A DNA stretch of 64,000 bases from Ramlibacter paludis. Its GTDB lineage: Bacteria; Pseudomonadota; Gammaproteobacteria; Burkholderiales; Burkholderiaceae_C. Numbering within the stretch: the first letter of the stretch is position 1; the number at the start of each line of letters is the position of its first letter. The DNA is taken from NCBI RefSeq assembly GCF_022012305.1, contig NZ_JAKLTM010000008.1, positions 1-64,000 on the forward strand, written 5' to 3'. This document shows positions 49,782 through 57,489 of this stretch, one piece after another. A program made the translations under genes and the position numbers. The notes beneath the pieces are model-generated. The model was not told where the DNA came from. It searched no databases and saw only the letters and a list, made by a program, of their open reading frames with translations.

Positions 49782-51593
49782 TCAGGCCGCGGGGACGGTG
49801 AACAGGAAGCGGGCGCCGCCGGATTCGGCGTTCTCCGCCCGCAAGGTGCCGCCGTGCGCTTCGACGATCGTGCGCGAGATGGCCAGCCCCATGCCCATTC
49901 CCTTGGCCTTGGTCGTGTAGAACGGTTCGAAGAGATGGCAGGCGCGGGCGGGCGGGATGCCCGCACCGCTGTCGCTCACCGCGATCTCCACCGCGCGCGG
50001 GCCTTCGCGGCGCGCGCTGACGACCACGCTGCGGCTGGGCGCCGCGGCTTCGTCGATGGCGTCCATGGCGTTGGCCACGAGATTGAGCAGCACCTGCTGC
50101 AGGTGCACGCGGTCGCCCGCCACTTGCGGCAGGTCCTGGCACAGGGCGATGTCGAGCTTCACGTGCCGGGCTTCCGCTTCGGGCCGCAGCAGCGTCCCGA
50201 TGTCGGCGAACAGTTCGGCCACGGCCATCGGGCGCATCTCCACGGTCTGGCGGCGCAGCAGCGAGCGCATGCGGTCGATCACGGCGCCCGCGCGCTGGTC
50301 GTCCTTGCGGATGTCCTCGAGGATGGCGCCGATCTCGGCGAGGTCGGGCTTTTCGCGGCGCAGGAACAGCGTCGCCGCTTCGGCGTTGCGCAGGATCGCA
50401 CCGAGCGGCTGGTTGATCTCGTGGGCCAGTGCCGCTGCCAGCTGTCCCACCACCGAGATGCGGCCCACGTGGGCGATCTCCTGCCGCAGCAGCCGCGTTT
50501 CTTCCTCGTTCTTCCTGCGCTCGGTGCAGTCCATCGAGGCGCCGCGCATGCGCAGCGGCCTGCCGCGCGCATCGAAGTCCGCCTGGCCCTGGGTTGCGAT
50601 CCAGCGCACGCTGCCGTCCGGCAGCACGATGCGGAACTCCATCGTGTACACCCGGCGCGGCGGCCGCGGCGCGCCCAGCGCCTGCTGCACGCGCTGTCGG
50701 TCGTCGGGGTGGACCTTCTGCACCAGCCGGTCGAGGGTGACGGGTTCGGTGGACGTGAAGCCGAAGAGCTCGCGCCACTGGGTGCTGGCCCAGACGTCGC
50801 CGCGCACCAGGTCGCGGCTCCAGGTGCCCAGGCGGGCGGCGCCTGCCGCCAGCATCATCCTTTGCTCGCTCTCGCTCAATTGGGCCGCGAGCTGCCGGAC
50901 GTCCAGCACGTGCCGGCTGGATGCATAGGCCATGACGGCGATGATGCCCAGGCAGAATACGCTGTTGGTGCTGGGGATGGCCACGCCGCCCCAGACAATC
51001 AGCAGGGCCTGCAGCGCGCTTGCACCCAGGAAGAAGGCGCTGGCCAGGCCCACGCCGAGCGCCTTGCCGCGCTCGCCGCGGCGCCAGGCACCATGGGCCG
51101 CGTCGACGATGAATGCCACGCACAGCCACACGCTCAGCTGGCCGATGGCCATCCAAGGGTTCGGGGCGCCGCGGCCCACGCTGACCTTGTCGCCGAGGAA
51201 TTCGACCTGCCGCAGTTCCTGCACCGCGAGGAAGCTTATGTTGTCCCCGGCCAGGAAGTTGAGCATCAGGGAAAGCGCGCGCAGGCCGACGACGGTCCAG
51301 GCGAGCCAGAGCCGCCGGGACTGCAGGTACACGTAGACGAAGCCCACCAGGGCCGCGAGGATCAACAGCAGCGGCACGTGCAGCCAGCGCACCACCCGCG
51401 CGAATTCCTGCGGCGTGCGGGACTGCATCATGAGCACTTCGCACAGCGCCAGGAAGGCGGTGCCCACGCACATGAGGGCGAAGTACAGGCTGGTGAGGCT
51501 GGAGCGGTCGCGCAGCCAGACGAGCAGGTGGATGAGCGCGAACGTGAGGCAGGCCGAAGCGAGCATGGACCAGATGACGAGCGTCCAGCTCAT
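49782..51593 (-). CDS. Membrane PAS sensor histidine kinase (FixL/StyS-like core)
   Basis: The 603-residue product has about seven N-terminal helices (residues 1-240), then a PAS/PAC module (AARLGTWSRDLVRGDVWASTQWRELFGF ... RWIATQGQADFDARGRPLRMRGASMDCTERR). HisKA His391 is in ALAHEINQPLGAILRNAEAATLFL. The HATPase domain contains NLVANAMDAIDEA, DSGAGIPPARACHLFEPFYTTKAKGMGMGLAI. ATG 51593 is chosen because it begins at the first helix; the frame extends 27 codons upstream without signal. It is co-directional with its regulator gene at 8 bp spacing. Confidence 0.87.
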   Translation of the reverse strand: MSWTLVIWSMLASACLTFALIHLLVWLRDRSSLTSLYFALMCVGTAFLALCEVLMMQSRTPQEFARVVRWLHVPLLLILAALVGFVYVYLQSRRLWLAWTVVGLRALSLMLNFLAGDNISFLAVQELRQVEFLGDKVSVGRGAPNPWMAIGQLSVWLCVAFIVDAAHGAWRRGERGKALGVGLASAFFLGASALQALLIVWGGVAIPSTNSVFCLGIIAVMAYASSRHVLDVRQLAAQLSESEQRMMLAAGAARLGTWSRDLVRGDVWASTQWRELFGFTSTEPVTLDRLVQKVHPDDRQRVQQALGAPRPPRRVYTMEFRIVLPDGSVRWIATQGQADFDARGRPLRMRGASMDCTERRKNEEETRLLRQEIAHVGRISVVGQLAAALAHEINQPLGAILRNAEAATLFLRREKPDLAEIGAILEDIRKDDQRAGAVIDRMRSLLRRQTVEMRPMAVAELFADIGTLLRPEAEARHVKLDIALCQDLPQVAGDRVHLQQVLLNLVANAMDAIDEAAAPSRSVVVSARREGPRAVEIAVSDSGAGIPPARACHLFEPFYTTKAKGMGMGLAISRTIVEAHGGTLRAENAESGGARFLFTVPAA

Positions 51594-51746
51594 GGTGATC
51601 CCATCCCTGGGGTCGGCATCCCGGATCTCCTGGTTGCGTTCCGATTGCTGGACCAAGTGTGCAACGGCACACACCGCCCTTTACATTCTGGAATATTCAC
51701 CATGGCAGGACAAGGGCCTTAGGGGAATGTGTCCATTTGTTGCGAG

Positions 51747-51791
51747 TTGGCCCTAGGGCCAATAGACGCTGCGGCCGCGCCCATCGACAGT
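51747..51791 (+). promoter_or_regulatory. Regulon promoter 6: variant palindrome plus -10
   Basis: TTGGCCCTAGGGCCAA at 51747-51762 is a perfect 16-bp palindrome with the same size and 2-bp centre as the main motif but CCC/GGG in place of ACC/GGT. GACAGT (51786-51791), followed by GGCC, begins 24 nt downstream. The predicted start near 51798 leaves a 24-nt leader before ATG 51822. It may represent a variant half-site class. Confidence 0.65.
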
Positions 51792-51821
51792 GGCCTTCCA
51801 TTGCCACGAGATGACAAGCCC

Positions 51822-52244
51822 ATGACACACAAGCTCCTGGCCCTCGCGCTCGCCGCCACGCTGGCGTCTTCCGCGTCCGCGCAATACGTCTACCCCGCCA
51901 AGGGCCAGTCGCCGCAGCAGCAGAAAAGCGACGAGGCGGCCTGCCATACGTGGGCCGTGCAGCAGACCGGGGTTGACCCCGCCAAGCCACCGCCGGCGCC
52001 GGCCACCACGGCCGCCGGCACCACGCCGGGCGCCGGCGCCCGGGGCGCCGCCAAGGGGGCGGTGATCGCGGGCGTGGCGGATGGCGACGCCGCCAAGGGC
52101 GCCGCGGTCGGCGCCGTGGCCGAACGGTCCCGCAGCCGCCGTGCCAATGCGGCGGCGGGCCAGCAGGCTGCGGCCTCGGGCCAGGGCGCCTATGCCAATG
52201 CCCGCGCCGCCTGCCTGCAAGGCCGCGGGTACACCGTCAAGTGA
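51822..52244 (+). CDS. Glycine-zipper-like exported small protein
   Basis: The 140-residue product has a signal peptide (LLALALAATLASSASAQ). Its mature part has a Cys (EAACHTWAVQQTG), a Pro/Thr/Ala linker and a Gly/Ala-rich zipper (AAKGAVIAGVADGDAAKGAAVGAVAERSRSRRANAAAGQQ), and it ends ARAACLQGRGYTVK. This is the layout of YMGG/glycine-zipper outer-envelope proteins. It is the first gene of a three-gene run; its stop overlaps the next GTG by 4 bp. Regulon promoter 6 drives it. Confidence 0.7.
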   Translation: MTHKLLALALAATLASSASAQYVYPAKGQSPQQQKSDEAACHTWAVQQTGVDPAKPPPAPATTAAGTTPGAGARGAAKGAVIAGVADGDAAKGAAVGAVAERSRSRRANAAAGQQAAASGQGAYANARAACLQGRGYTVK

Positions 52245-53035
52245 ACAAGCTCCTCGCCGCGGGACTGCTGGCACTGGCGCCGGCGCTTGCATCGGCGCAG
52301 GCCGAGGGCGGCTGGCGCTACCGGGCGTCCATCTACGGCTACTTCCCCAGCTTCAGCGGCCACAGCAACGTGCCGGCGGACGGCGGCGGCACCAGCATCG
52401 ACATCGATTCCGGCAAGGTCGTCGACAGCATCGACGGCTTCTTCATGGGCGCCTTCGAGGCCCACAACGGGCGCTGGGGCCTGTTCACCGACTACATGTA
52501 CCTGAGCCTGGGCGGCAACCGGCAGAACTCGCGCGACTTCAGCATCAACGGCGGGCTCGACGCCAGCACCTCGGCGGACCTGGGCTTCGACCTCACGGGC
52601 ACCATCTGGACGCTGGCCGGCGAATACCGGCTGCCGGCGGCGGCTCCGTTGACCGCGGACGTCCTGGCCGGCGCGCGCATGTTCCGCCTGAAACGTTCGG
52701 TGCGCTGGAACATCGCCGGCAGCATAGGCACGCTGGACCCGCTGCGCCGCTCCGGGTCCTTCGAAAGCAGCGACACGCTCTGGGATGCCGTGGTCGGCGT
52801 CAAGGGGCGCTACGCGTTCGGCTCCGCCCGGCAATGGGTCGTTCCCTTCTACCTCGACGCCGGCACCGGCGATTCGCGCCTCACCTGGCAGGCATCCACC
52901 GGCATCGGCTACGCCTTCTCCTGGGGCGAGGTCAGCCTGCTGTGGCGTTACCTCTCCTATGAGATGAAGTCCGGCAACGCGCTGCAGGAACTGAAACTCA
53001 ATGGCCCCATGGTGGGCGCCACCTTCACCTTCTGA
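52241..53035 (+). CDS. Outer-membrane beta-barrel protein, uncharacterised
   Basis: The 264-residue product starts with GTG in a 4-bp overlap with the preceding gene and has a signal peptide (LLALAPALASAQA). The mature protein shows alternating hydrophobic strands with aromatic girdles (WRYRASIYGYFPSF, WGLFTDYMYLSLGG, IWTLAGEYRL, WVVPFYLDAGTGD, SLLWRYLSYEM). It ends in a Phe-terminated strand (MVGATFTF), a classical outer-membrane barrel signature. The family is not recognised. It may be a channel or sensor partner for the neighbouring envelope proteins. Confidence 0.75.
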   Translation: MNKLLAAGLLALAPALASAQAEGGWRYRASIYGYFPSFSGHSNVPADGGGTSIDIDSGKVVDSIDGFFMGAFEAHNGRWGLFTDYMYLSLGGNRQNSRDFSINGGLDASTSADLGFDLTGTIWTLAGEYRLPAAAPLTADVLAGARMFRLKRSVRWNIAGSIGTLDPLRRSGSFESSDTLWDAVVGVKGRYAFGSARQWVVPFYLDAGTGDSRLTWQASTGIGYAFSWGEVSLLWRYLSYEMKSGNALQELKLNGPMVGATFTF

Positions 53036-53044
53036 AAGCAAGCC

Positions 53045-53635
53045 ATGAAGAAACTTCCCGCCCTCCTTGCCTGCTCGGCCCTGCTGGCGCCGCTGGCCAC
53101 GCCCACCTTCGCCGAGGGCGACAAGCCGCAGGTGACCAAGTCGCCGGGCAAGGTCACCGCCGCGCGCGAACGCACCCTGGTGGCGACCGTCACCGAGATC
53201 GACGCGGCGAAGGGCACCGTCACCCTGAAGGGCCCGAAAGGCAACACGCTGCCGCTGCAGGCGGGGCCCGAGGTCCGCAACCTGGGGCAGGTGGCGGTGG
53301 GCGACCAGGTCACGGTCAAGTACGTCGAGGCCTTGTCGCTGGAGTTGAAGAAGAACGGCAAGGAGCTGCCCGGCGCGACGTCGACGGCGGCCGCGGGCCG
53401 CTCGCCCGCCGGCGCACGCCCTGCGGGCCTGGTGGCCGAGAAGGTCGAAGTCACCGCCGACGTGGTGGCCGTCGATGCCAAGAACAGCATCGTCACGCTC
53501 AAGGGGCCGCAGCAGGTGGTGGAGATGCGCGTGCCGGACCCGGAGCAGCTCAAGCTGATCAAGGTCGGCGACCAGATCCAGGCTACCTATGCGCAGGCCG
53601 TTGCCCTGAAGGTGGAACCGGCGAAGAAGAAGTAG
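53045..53635 (+). CDS. Exported uncharacterised protein (paralogue of the 48083-48616 product)
   Basis: The 196-residue product has a signal peptide (ALLACSALLAPLATPTFAEG) and two similar beta units: LVATVTEIDAAKGTVTLKGPKGNTLPLQAGPEVRNLGQVAVGDQVTVKYVEALSLEL and ADVVAVDAKNSIVTLKGPQQVVEMRVPDPEQLKLIKVGDQIQATYAQAVAL. An Ala/Gly/Pro linker joins them. The pattern matches the product of 48083-48616, indicating a small family amplified in this regulon. Its 3' end overlaps the convergent DUF2955 gene by 53 bp. Confidence 0.7.
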   Translation: MKKLPALLACSALLAPLATPTFAEGDKPQVTKSPGKVTAARERTLVATVTEIDAAKGTVTLKGPKGNTLPLQAGPEVRNLGQVAVGDQVTVKYVEALSLELKKNGKELPGATSTAAAGRSPAGARPAGLVAEKVEVTADVVAVDAKNSIVTLKGPQQVVEMRVPDPEQLKLIKVGDQIQATYAQAVALKVEPAKKK

Positions 53636-54617
53636 CCGGCGCGAGCAGCCAGACCACGGCCCACGCATAGAGCGTGACGGCCATGAACAGGGCCACGCGC
53701 GCCAGCGACGCCGCATAGACGTCCTTCCCCGCAGAGGCGTCCTCGATGCCCGGGCCCAGCACGATGAACATCGTGACCAGCGCGTTGAGCCAGAACGAGG
53801 GCGCCTGCCCGCTCGCCTTGACGCGGAACAGTCGGCGTCCCATCCAGAAGGCGGCGGCCACGACCCACAGCATCAGCATCCACAGGTTGGGACGCAGCGT
53901 GAGGCCGCCCCACACCAGCGCCCCTGCCACGGCCCCGAGCAAGGTGGAGCCCACCAGTTCGCGGCCCGCACTGCGCGCCTTCAGGACGCTGGCCTGCTGG
54001 CCCAGCATCACCGTCTTCATGATCGCCGCCATGTAGAAGGCCGGGTTGCTCAGCGCGAGCAGGAAGACCGGCACGATCACCACGGTGGCCTGCAGCGCGA
54101 TGCGCCGCGCACCGGCCGCGTCCGCGCCGGCGGGCGCCGGCAGCGCCCCGGCGCGCGGCGGGTCCGGGAACAAGGCATGCGACAGGCCGCTCACCAGCCC
54201 GCCGGTGGCCACTCCCGCGCCCAGCGACATGGCCAGTTCGGTGGCCAGCGCCTGCTCCAGGACGCCCGCCACCGGGATCACCGTGAACGCGATCACCAGG
54301 ATCATCGTCAACGGACCGGCCTTGCGGGCGCCGGCGAAGAACAGGCCGTAGAGCACCACGGCCGTCAACGCGACGCCGGTGACGGGAAAGTGCTCCAGCA
54401 GGGGCACCATCACGATGCCGGCCACGAGCATGCCCGCCACCAGGAAACCGGCGACCAGTCCCTTAGCCAGACCCAGGGGTGGGCCCGGCTTGCAGAGGAT
54501 CACCACCGCGAGCGCGCAGGACACGAAGGGCAGGCGCAGCGCCATGCCGTAGGCGACGAGCACGGCGACCCCGAGGCCGACCGCCAGCCGCAGCACCGCC
54601 TTGTCGCCGGGGTGCAT
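53583..54617 (-). CDS. DUF2955-type inner-membrane transport protein
   Basis: The 344-residue product has about ten hydrophobic helices arranged as two similar halves (LRLAVGLGVAVLVAYGMALRLPFVSCALAVVILCKPGPPLGLAKGL at the start; ALVWGGLTLRPNLWMLMLWVVAAAFWMGRRLF in the second half). This matches DUF2955/FUSC-like proteins paired with HlyD-type adaptors. ATG 54617 lies 5 bp after the adaptor gene stop. With the adaptor and the outer-membrane factor it forms a tripartite export system in the order OMF - adaptor - inner-membrane protein. Substrate unknown; aromatic acids are typical of related AaeB-like pumps. Confidence 0.7.
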   Translation of the reverse strand: MHPGDKAVLRLAVGLGVAVLVAYGMALRLPFVSCALAVVILCKPGPPLGLAKGLVAGFLVAGMLVAGIVMVPLLEHFPVTGVALTAVVLYGLFFAGARKAGPLTMILVIAFTVIPVAGVLEQALATELAMSLGAGVATGGLVSGLSHALFPDPPRAGALPAPAGADAAGARRIALQATVVIVPVFLLALSNPAFYMAAIMKTVMLGQQASVLKARSAGRELVGSTLLGAVAGALVWGGLTLRPNLWMLMLWVVAAAFWMGRRLFRVKASGQAPSFWLNALVTMFIVLGPGIEDASAGKDVYAASLARVALFMAVTLYAWAVVWLLAPATSSSPVPPSGQRPAHR

Positions 54618-54622
54618 GGCGT

Positions 54623-55825
54623 TCAGTACAGGTAGCTGAACCAGCTCATGACCGTGATGTAGATCCCGGCCAGCCAGTTCAGGAAAGGATGGTCGCCGGT
54701 GTAGACCAGCACGTCGGCCTGCCCGCCCACGCGCACGCCCTCCAGGCGCGCCCGCTCGCCGGGCTCGAATTCGATCGCCACCGGGAAGCGCTGCGCCTGC
54801 CGCAGCCAGTCGCGGCTGTTCTCCACCGTCGGCAGCGTGCCCGGCGATGCCTGCTTGCCCGAGAGGATGCCGGTGCCCACGCTGCGCACGCGGCCCTTGA
54901 GCACTTCGCCCGGCATGGCATCGAGCACGATGGCGGCCCGCGCGCCGGGCTTGACGTGGCCCAGGTTGTTCTCCGTCATGTCGGCATTGATCCACAGGTC
55001 GTGGACGGCGATCAGCGTCATGGCCGGCGCGCCGGTGGCCGCGAACTGGCCGACGTCGGTCCGCAAGTCGGTCACCGAGCCGCCGGAGGGCGCGAACACC
55101 CGCGTGCGCTTCAAATCCAGTTCGGCCTTCTCGACGGCCGCGCGCGCGCTCTGGATCTGCGCATTGCGCTCGCCCTCGGCGCCGGCGACCTCCAGGGCGC
55201 GGCGCAGGTCCGCTTCGGCGGCGCGCACCTGGCTTTGCGCCTTCAGGCGATTCGATTGCGCGCTCTGCACGCGGCGCAGCGACACCGCGCCGGGGTCCTG
55301 CGCGTAGATCTGCTCCATGCGCGCCGCATCCTGCTCCGCGTAGGTGTTGCCCGCCACGGCTGCCGCCAGGGCCGCGCGCGCGGCCGACACCGCGGCGCCC
55401 GAAGCGTTGACCGAGAGCCGCACCGATTCGTAATCGGAGCGGCTGCGCTGCAGCGCGATGCGGTACTGCGAAGGATCGATGTCGAACAGCGGCTGGCCCG
55501 GCTGCACCTCGTCGTTGTTCTTCACGTAGACCTTGAGCACCGTGCCGGCCACTTCCGCCGGGACCGGCACCACGAAGGCCTGCACACGTGCCTGCGAGGT
55601 GTAAGGCGTGAGGCGATCGGCGAACAGGTACCAGGTGAGGCTGGCCAGGATCAGCACCACCACCACGATGGCACCGCGCCGGCTGGCCTTGCCGGGCGCG
55701 GGCGGCGCGGGTTCGGGCGCGGGAGCGCTGGCCACCGGCATGGCGGGCGTCTCCTTGCGCGGCGCCTGCGCACTGGTGGCGGGCCGGGTCGTGATCGGCT
55801 TGGGGGTGTCCTGCACTTCCATCAT
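54623..55825 (-). CDS. HlyD-family membrane fusion (adaptor) protein
   Basis: The 400-residue product has a cytoplasmic Pro/Ala-rich N-terminus and one membrane helix (about 50-68, IVVVVLILASLTWYLF). A split biotinyl-lipoyl domain lies in VPAEVAGTVLKVYVKNNDEVQPGQPLFDIDP and VFAPSGGSVTDLRTDVGQFAATG. A coiled-coil hairpin (about 120-230) and a beta-barrel domain follow. Adaptors bridge the inner-membrane transporter and an outer-membrane channel. ATG 55825 overlaps the stop of the outer-membrane factor gene by 4 bp. Confidence 0.88.
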   Translation of the reverse strand: MMEVQDTPKPITTRPATSAQAPRKETPAMPVASAPAPEPAPPAPGKASRRGAIVVVVLILASLTWYLFADRLTPYTSQARVQAFVVPVPAEVAGTVLKVYVKNNDEVQPGQPLFDIDPSQYRIALQRSRSDYESVRLSVNASGAAVSAARAALAAAVAGNTYAEQDAARMEQIYAQDPGAVSLRRVQSAQSNRLKAQSQVRAAEADLRRALEVAGAEGERNAQIQSARAAVEKAELDLKRTRVFAPSGGSVTDLRTDVGQFAATGAPAMTLIAVHDLWINADMTENNLGHVKPGARAAIVLDAMPGEVLKGRVRSVGTGILSGKQASPGTLPTVENSRDWLRQAQRFPVAIEFEPGERARLEGVRVGGQADVLVYTGDHPFLNWLAGIYITVMSWFSYLY

Positions 55826-57354
55826 GGCCTCGCTTCCGCCGGCGGCAGCGGGGCTGCCAGCAGGCCTTTCCAGTCGCTGCGCTTCTGCATCGCCTCGCGC
55901 GTGGCGTCATCCAGCACGGGGCGCGCGCGCGCGGGTTCCCATCCGCCACCCATGGCCTTGTAGAGGGCCACCAGGTTCTGCGTGAGGTTGCCCTGCGTGG
56001 TCACCAGCTGGTCCTGCTGCACGAACAGCGTGCGCTGGGTGTCGATGACGCGCTCGAAGTCGGCCAGTCCCTCCTTGTACTGGAGGGTGGCGATCTCGAC
56101 CGAGCGCTGCGCCGCGCGCGTCGCGCCCGTGAGGAAGGTGATCTGTTCCCCGGTCTTGACGAAGCCGACGGCGGCGTCGTCGACTTCGCGCGCGGCGCGC
56201 AGCACCGCGTCCTGGTACTGCTCGTACAGCTGCTGGAAGCGCGCGTCCTGCACCAGCACCGCGTTGGCCAGCCGGCCGTGGTCGAACACGTTCCACACCA
56301 GGCTCGGGCCCAGGCCCCAGGTGAAGCTGTTCGCCGCACCGGAGAGCGAAGTCGCCGACACGCCCAGCACGCCCAGCAGCGAGATCGAGGGGTAGAGGTC
56401 CGCCGTGCTGACGCCGATCTGCGCGGACTGCGCCGCGAGCAGCGATTCCGCGGCGCGCACGTCGGGGCGCCGCCGCAGCATGTCGGCCGGCAGGTCGACC
56501 ACGGCTTCCAGCGTGGCCTGCGGGATGCGCTCGCGGCCGGCGGCCATCTCCGGTAGCGGTCCGGGCGGCCGGGCCAGCAGGGTGCTCAATGCGTTCTGCG
56601 CCTGGCGCAGGCCGGTCTCCAGCACCGGGATGGTCGACAAGGTGGCGAGGTACTGCGCGCTGGCCTGCGCCACGTCCAGCTCCGAATCCGCACCGCCCTG
56701 GAACAGGCGCTGCGCGATGTCGAGGCTGCGCTTTTGCAGCGCCGCGTTCTGGTGGGCGATGGCCAGCCGCGCTTCCAGCGTGCGGATCGCGCAATAGAGG
56801 CTGGCCACCTGCGCCGCCATCAGCACCTGCAGGTCGTCGTACTGCGCGATGCTGGCGAAGTAGGCGGCGTCGGCGGACTCGATGCCGCGCCGGAACCTGC
56901 CCCAGAAGTCCAGCTCCCACCCGATCTTGAAGCTGGCGCTGGCGGTCGCCGCGCTGATGTCCTTGCCGCCGGCGCGGCGTTCGCCCGCCCACAGCACGTC
57001 GCCGCCGGCCTGCTGCACCTGCGGATAGAGCGTGCTGCCGGCGATCCCGAGTTGCGCCCGGGCTTCCATGATGCGCAGGCCCGCGGTGCGCACGTTCGGG
57101 TTGGCGCGCTGCGCTTCGGCGACGAGGGCATCGAGCACGGGGTCGCCGAAATTGCGCCACCACTCCGGCGCGTTGCCGCGCGCGCGCTGCGCCGCCGCTG
57201 GCACGGTCTGCAGCGAGCCGCCGGTCCAGGCATCGAGCCACGGCACGCGCGGCCGCTGGAAATCCGGGCCGACCGTGGTGCAGCCGGCCAGCAGGAGCGC
57301 GGCGGCGAACCCCGCTGCCCGCGGAGCCCGGCGAAGCAAGGGGGTGGAGCGCAC
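55822..57354 (-). CDS. RND/NodT-type outer-membrane efflux lipoprotein
   Basis: The 510-residue product has a lipoprotein signal (LLLAGCTTVGPDF, lipobox LAGC) and two repeats of the TolC-type helical barrel: EWWRNFGDPVLDALVAEAQRANPNVR and the second-half VDLPADMLRRRPDVRAAE. The C-terminal tail is basic. It is the outer channel of the tripartite system. GTG 57354 is the frame start, but the predicted regulon start site falls on it, so a downstream TTG (57339) or leaderless translation is possible. It heads a three-gene operon. Confidence 0.88.
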   Translation of the reverse strand: MRSTPLLRRAPRAAGFAAALLLAGCTTVGPDFQRPRVPWLDAWTGGSLQTVPAAAQRARGNAPEWWRNFGDPVLDALVAEAQRANPNVRTAGLRIMEARAQLGIAGSTLYPQVQQAGGDVLWAGERRAGGKDISAATASASFKIGWELDFWGRFRRGIESADAAYFASIAQYDDLQVLMAAQVASLYCAIRTLEARLAIAHQNAALQKRSLDIAQRLFQGGADSELDVAQASAQYLATLSTIPVLETGLRQAQNALSTLLARPPGPLPEMAAGRERIPQATLEAVVDLPADMLRRRPDVRAAESLLAAQSAQIGVSTADLYPSISLLGVLGVSATSLSGAANSFTWGLGPSLVWNVFDHGRLANAVLVQDARFQQLYEQYQDAVLRAAREVDDAAVGFVKTGEQITFLTGATRAAQRSVEIATLQYKEGLADFERVIDTQRTLFVQQDQLVTTQGNLTQNLVALYKAMGGGWEPARARPVLDDATREAMQKRSDWKGLLAAPLPPAEARP

Positions 57355-57360
57355 CCGCCC

Positions 57361-57405
57361 TTTCTAGCCACGCGCCGGGGGAGCGCCTATCGGACCAAGG
57401 TCCCA
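57361..57405 (-). promoter_or_regulatory. Regulon promoter 7: operator plus -10 for the efflux operon
   Basis: TCGGACCAAGGTCCCA at 57390-57405, one mismatch to consensus. TAGAAA (57366-57361) begins 24 nt downstream in the direction of the outer-membrane factor gene. The predicted start lies at or next to GTG 57354. Confidence 0.72.
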
Positions 57406-57414
57406 CGCGCTGGA

Positions 57415-57459
57415 TGGGACCTTGGTCCACTGTGCATCGCGTCCGGCGCGTTCCAGTAT
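57415..57459 (+). promoter_or_regulatory. Regulon promoter 8: operator plus -10 for the DUF3300 operon
   Basis: TGGGACCTTGGTCCAC at 57415-57430; CAGTAT (57454-57459) begins 24 nt downstream toward the DUF3300 gene. Predicted start near 57466. Together with promoter 7 it makes a divergent control region with two palindromes 9 bp apart. Confidence 0.75.
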
Positions 57460-57489
57460 CGGCGCCACAGTATCTTCAGGATGCGCGAC

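Noticed and set aside
51648..51663. CTGGACCAAGTGTGCA as an operator for the kinase gene at 49782-51593
   Set aside because: Only the left half matches and no -10-like hexamer lies at the 24-nt position.
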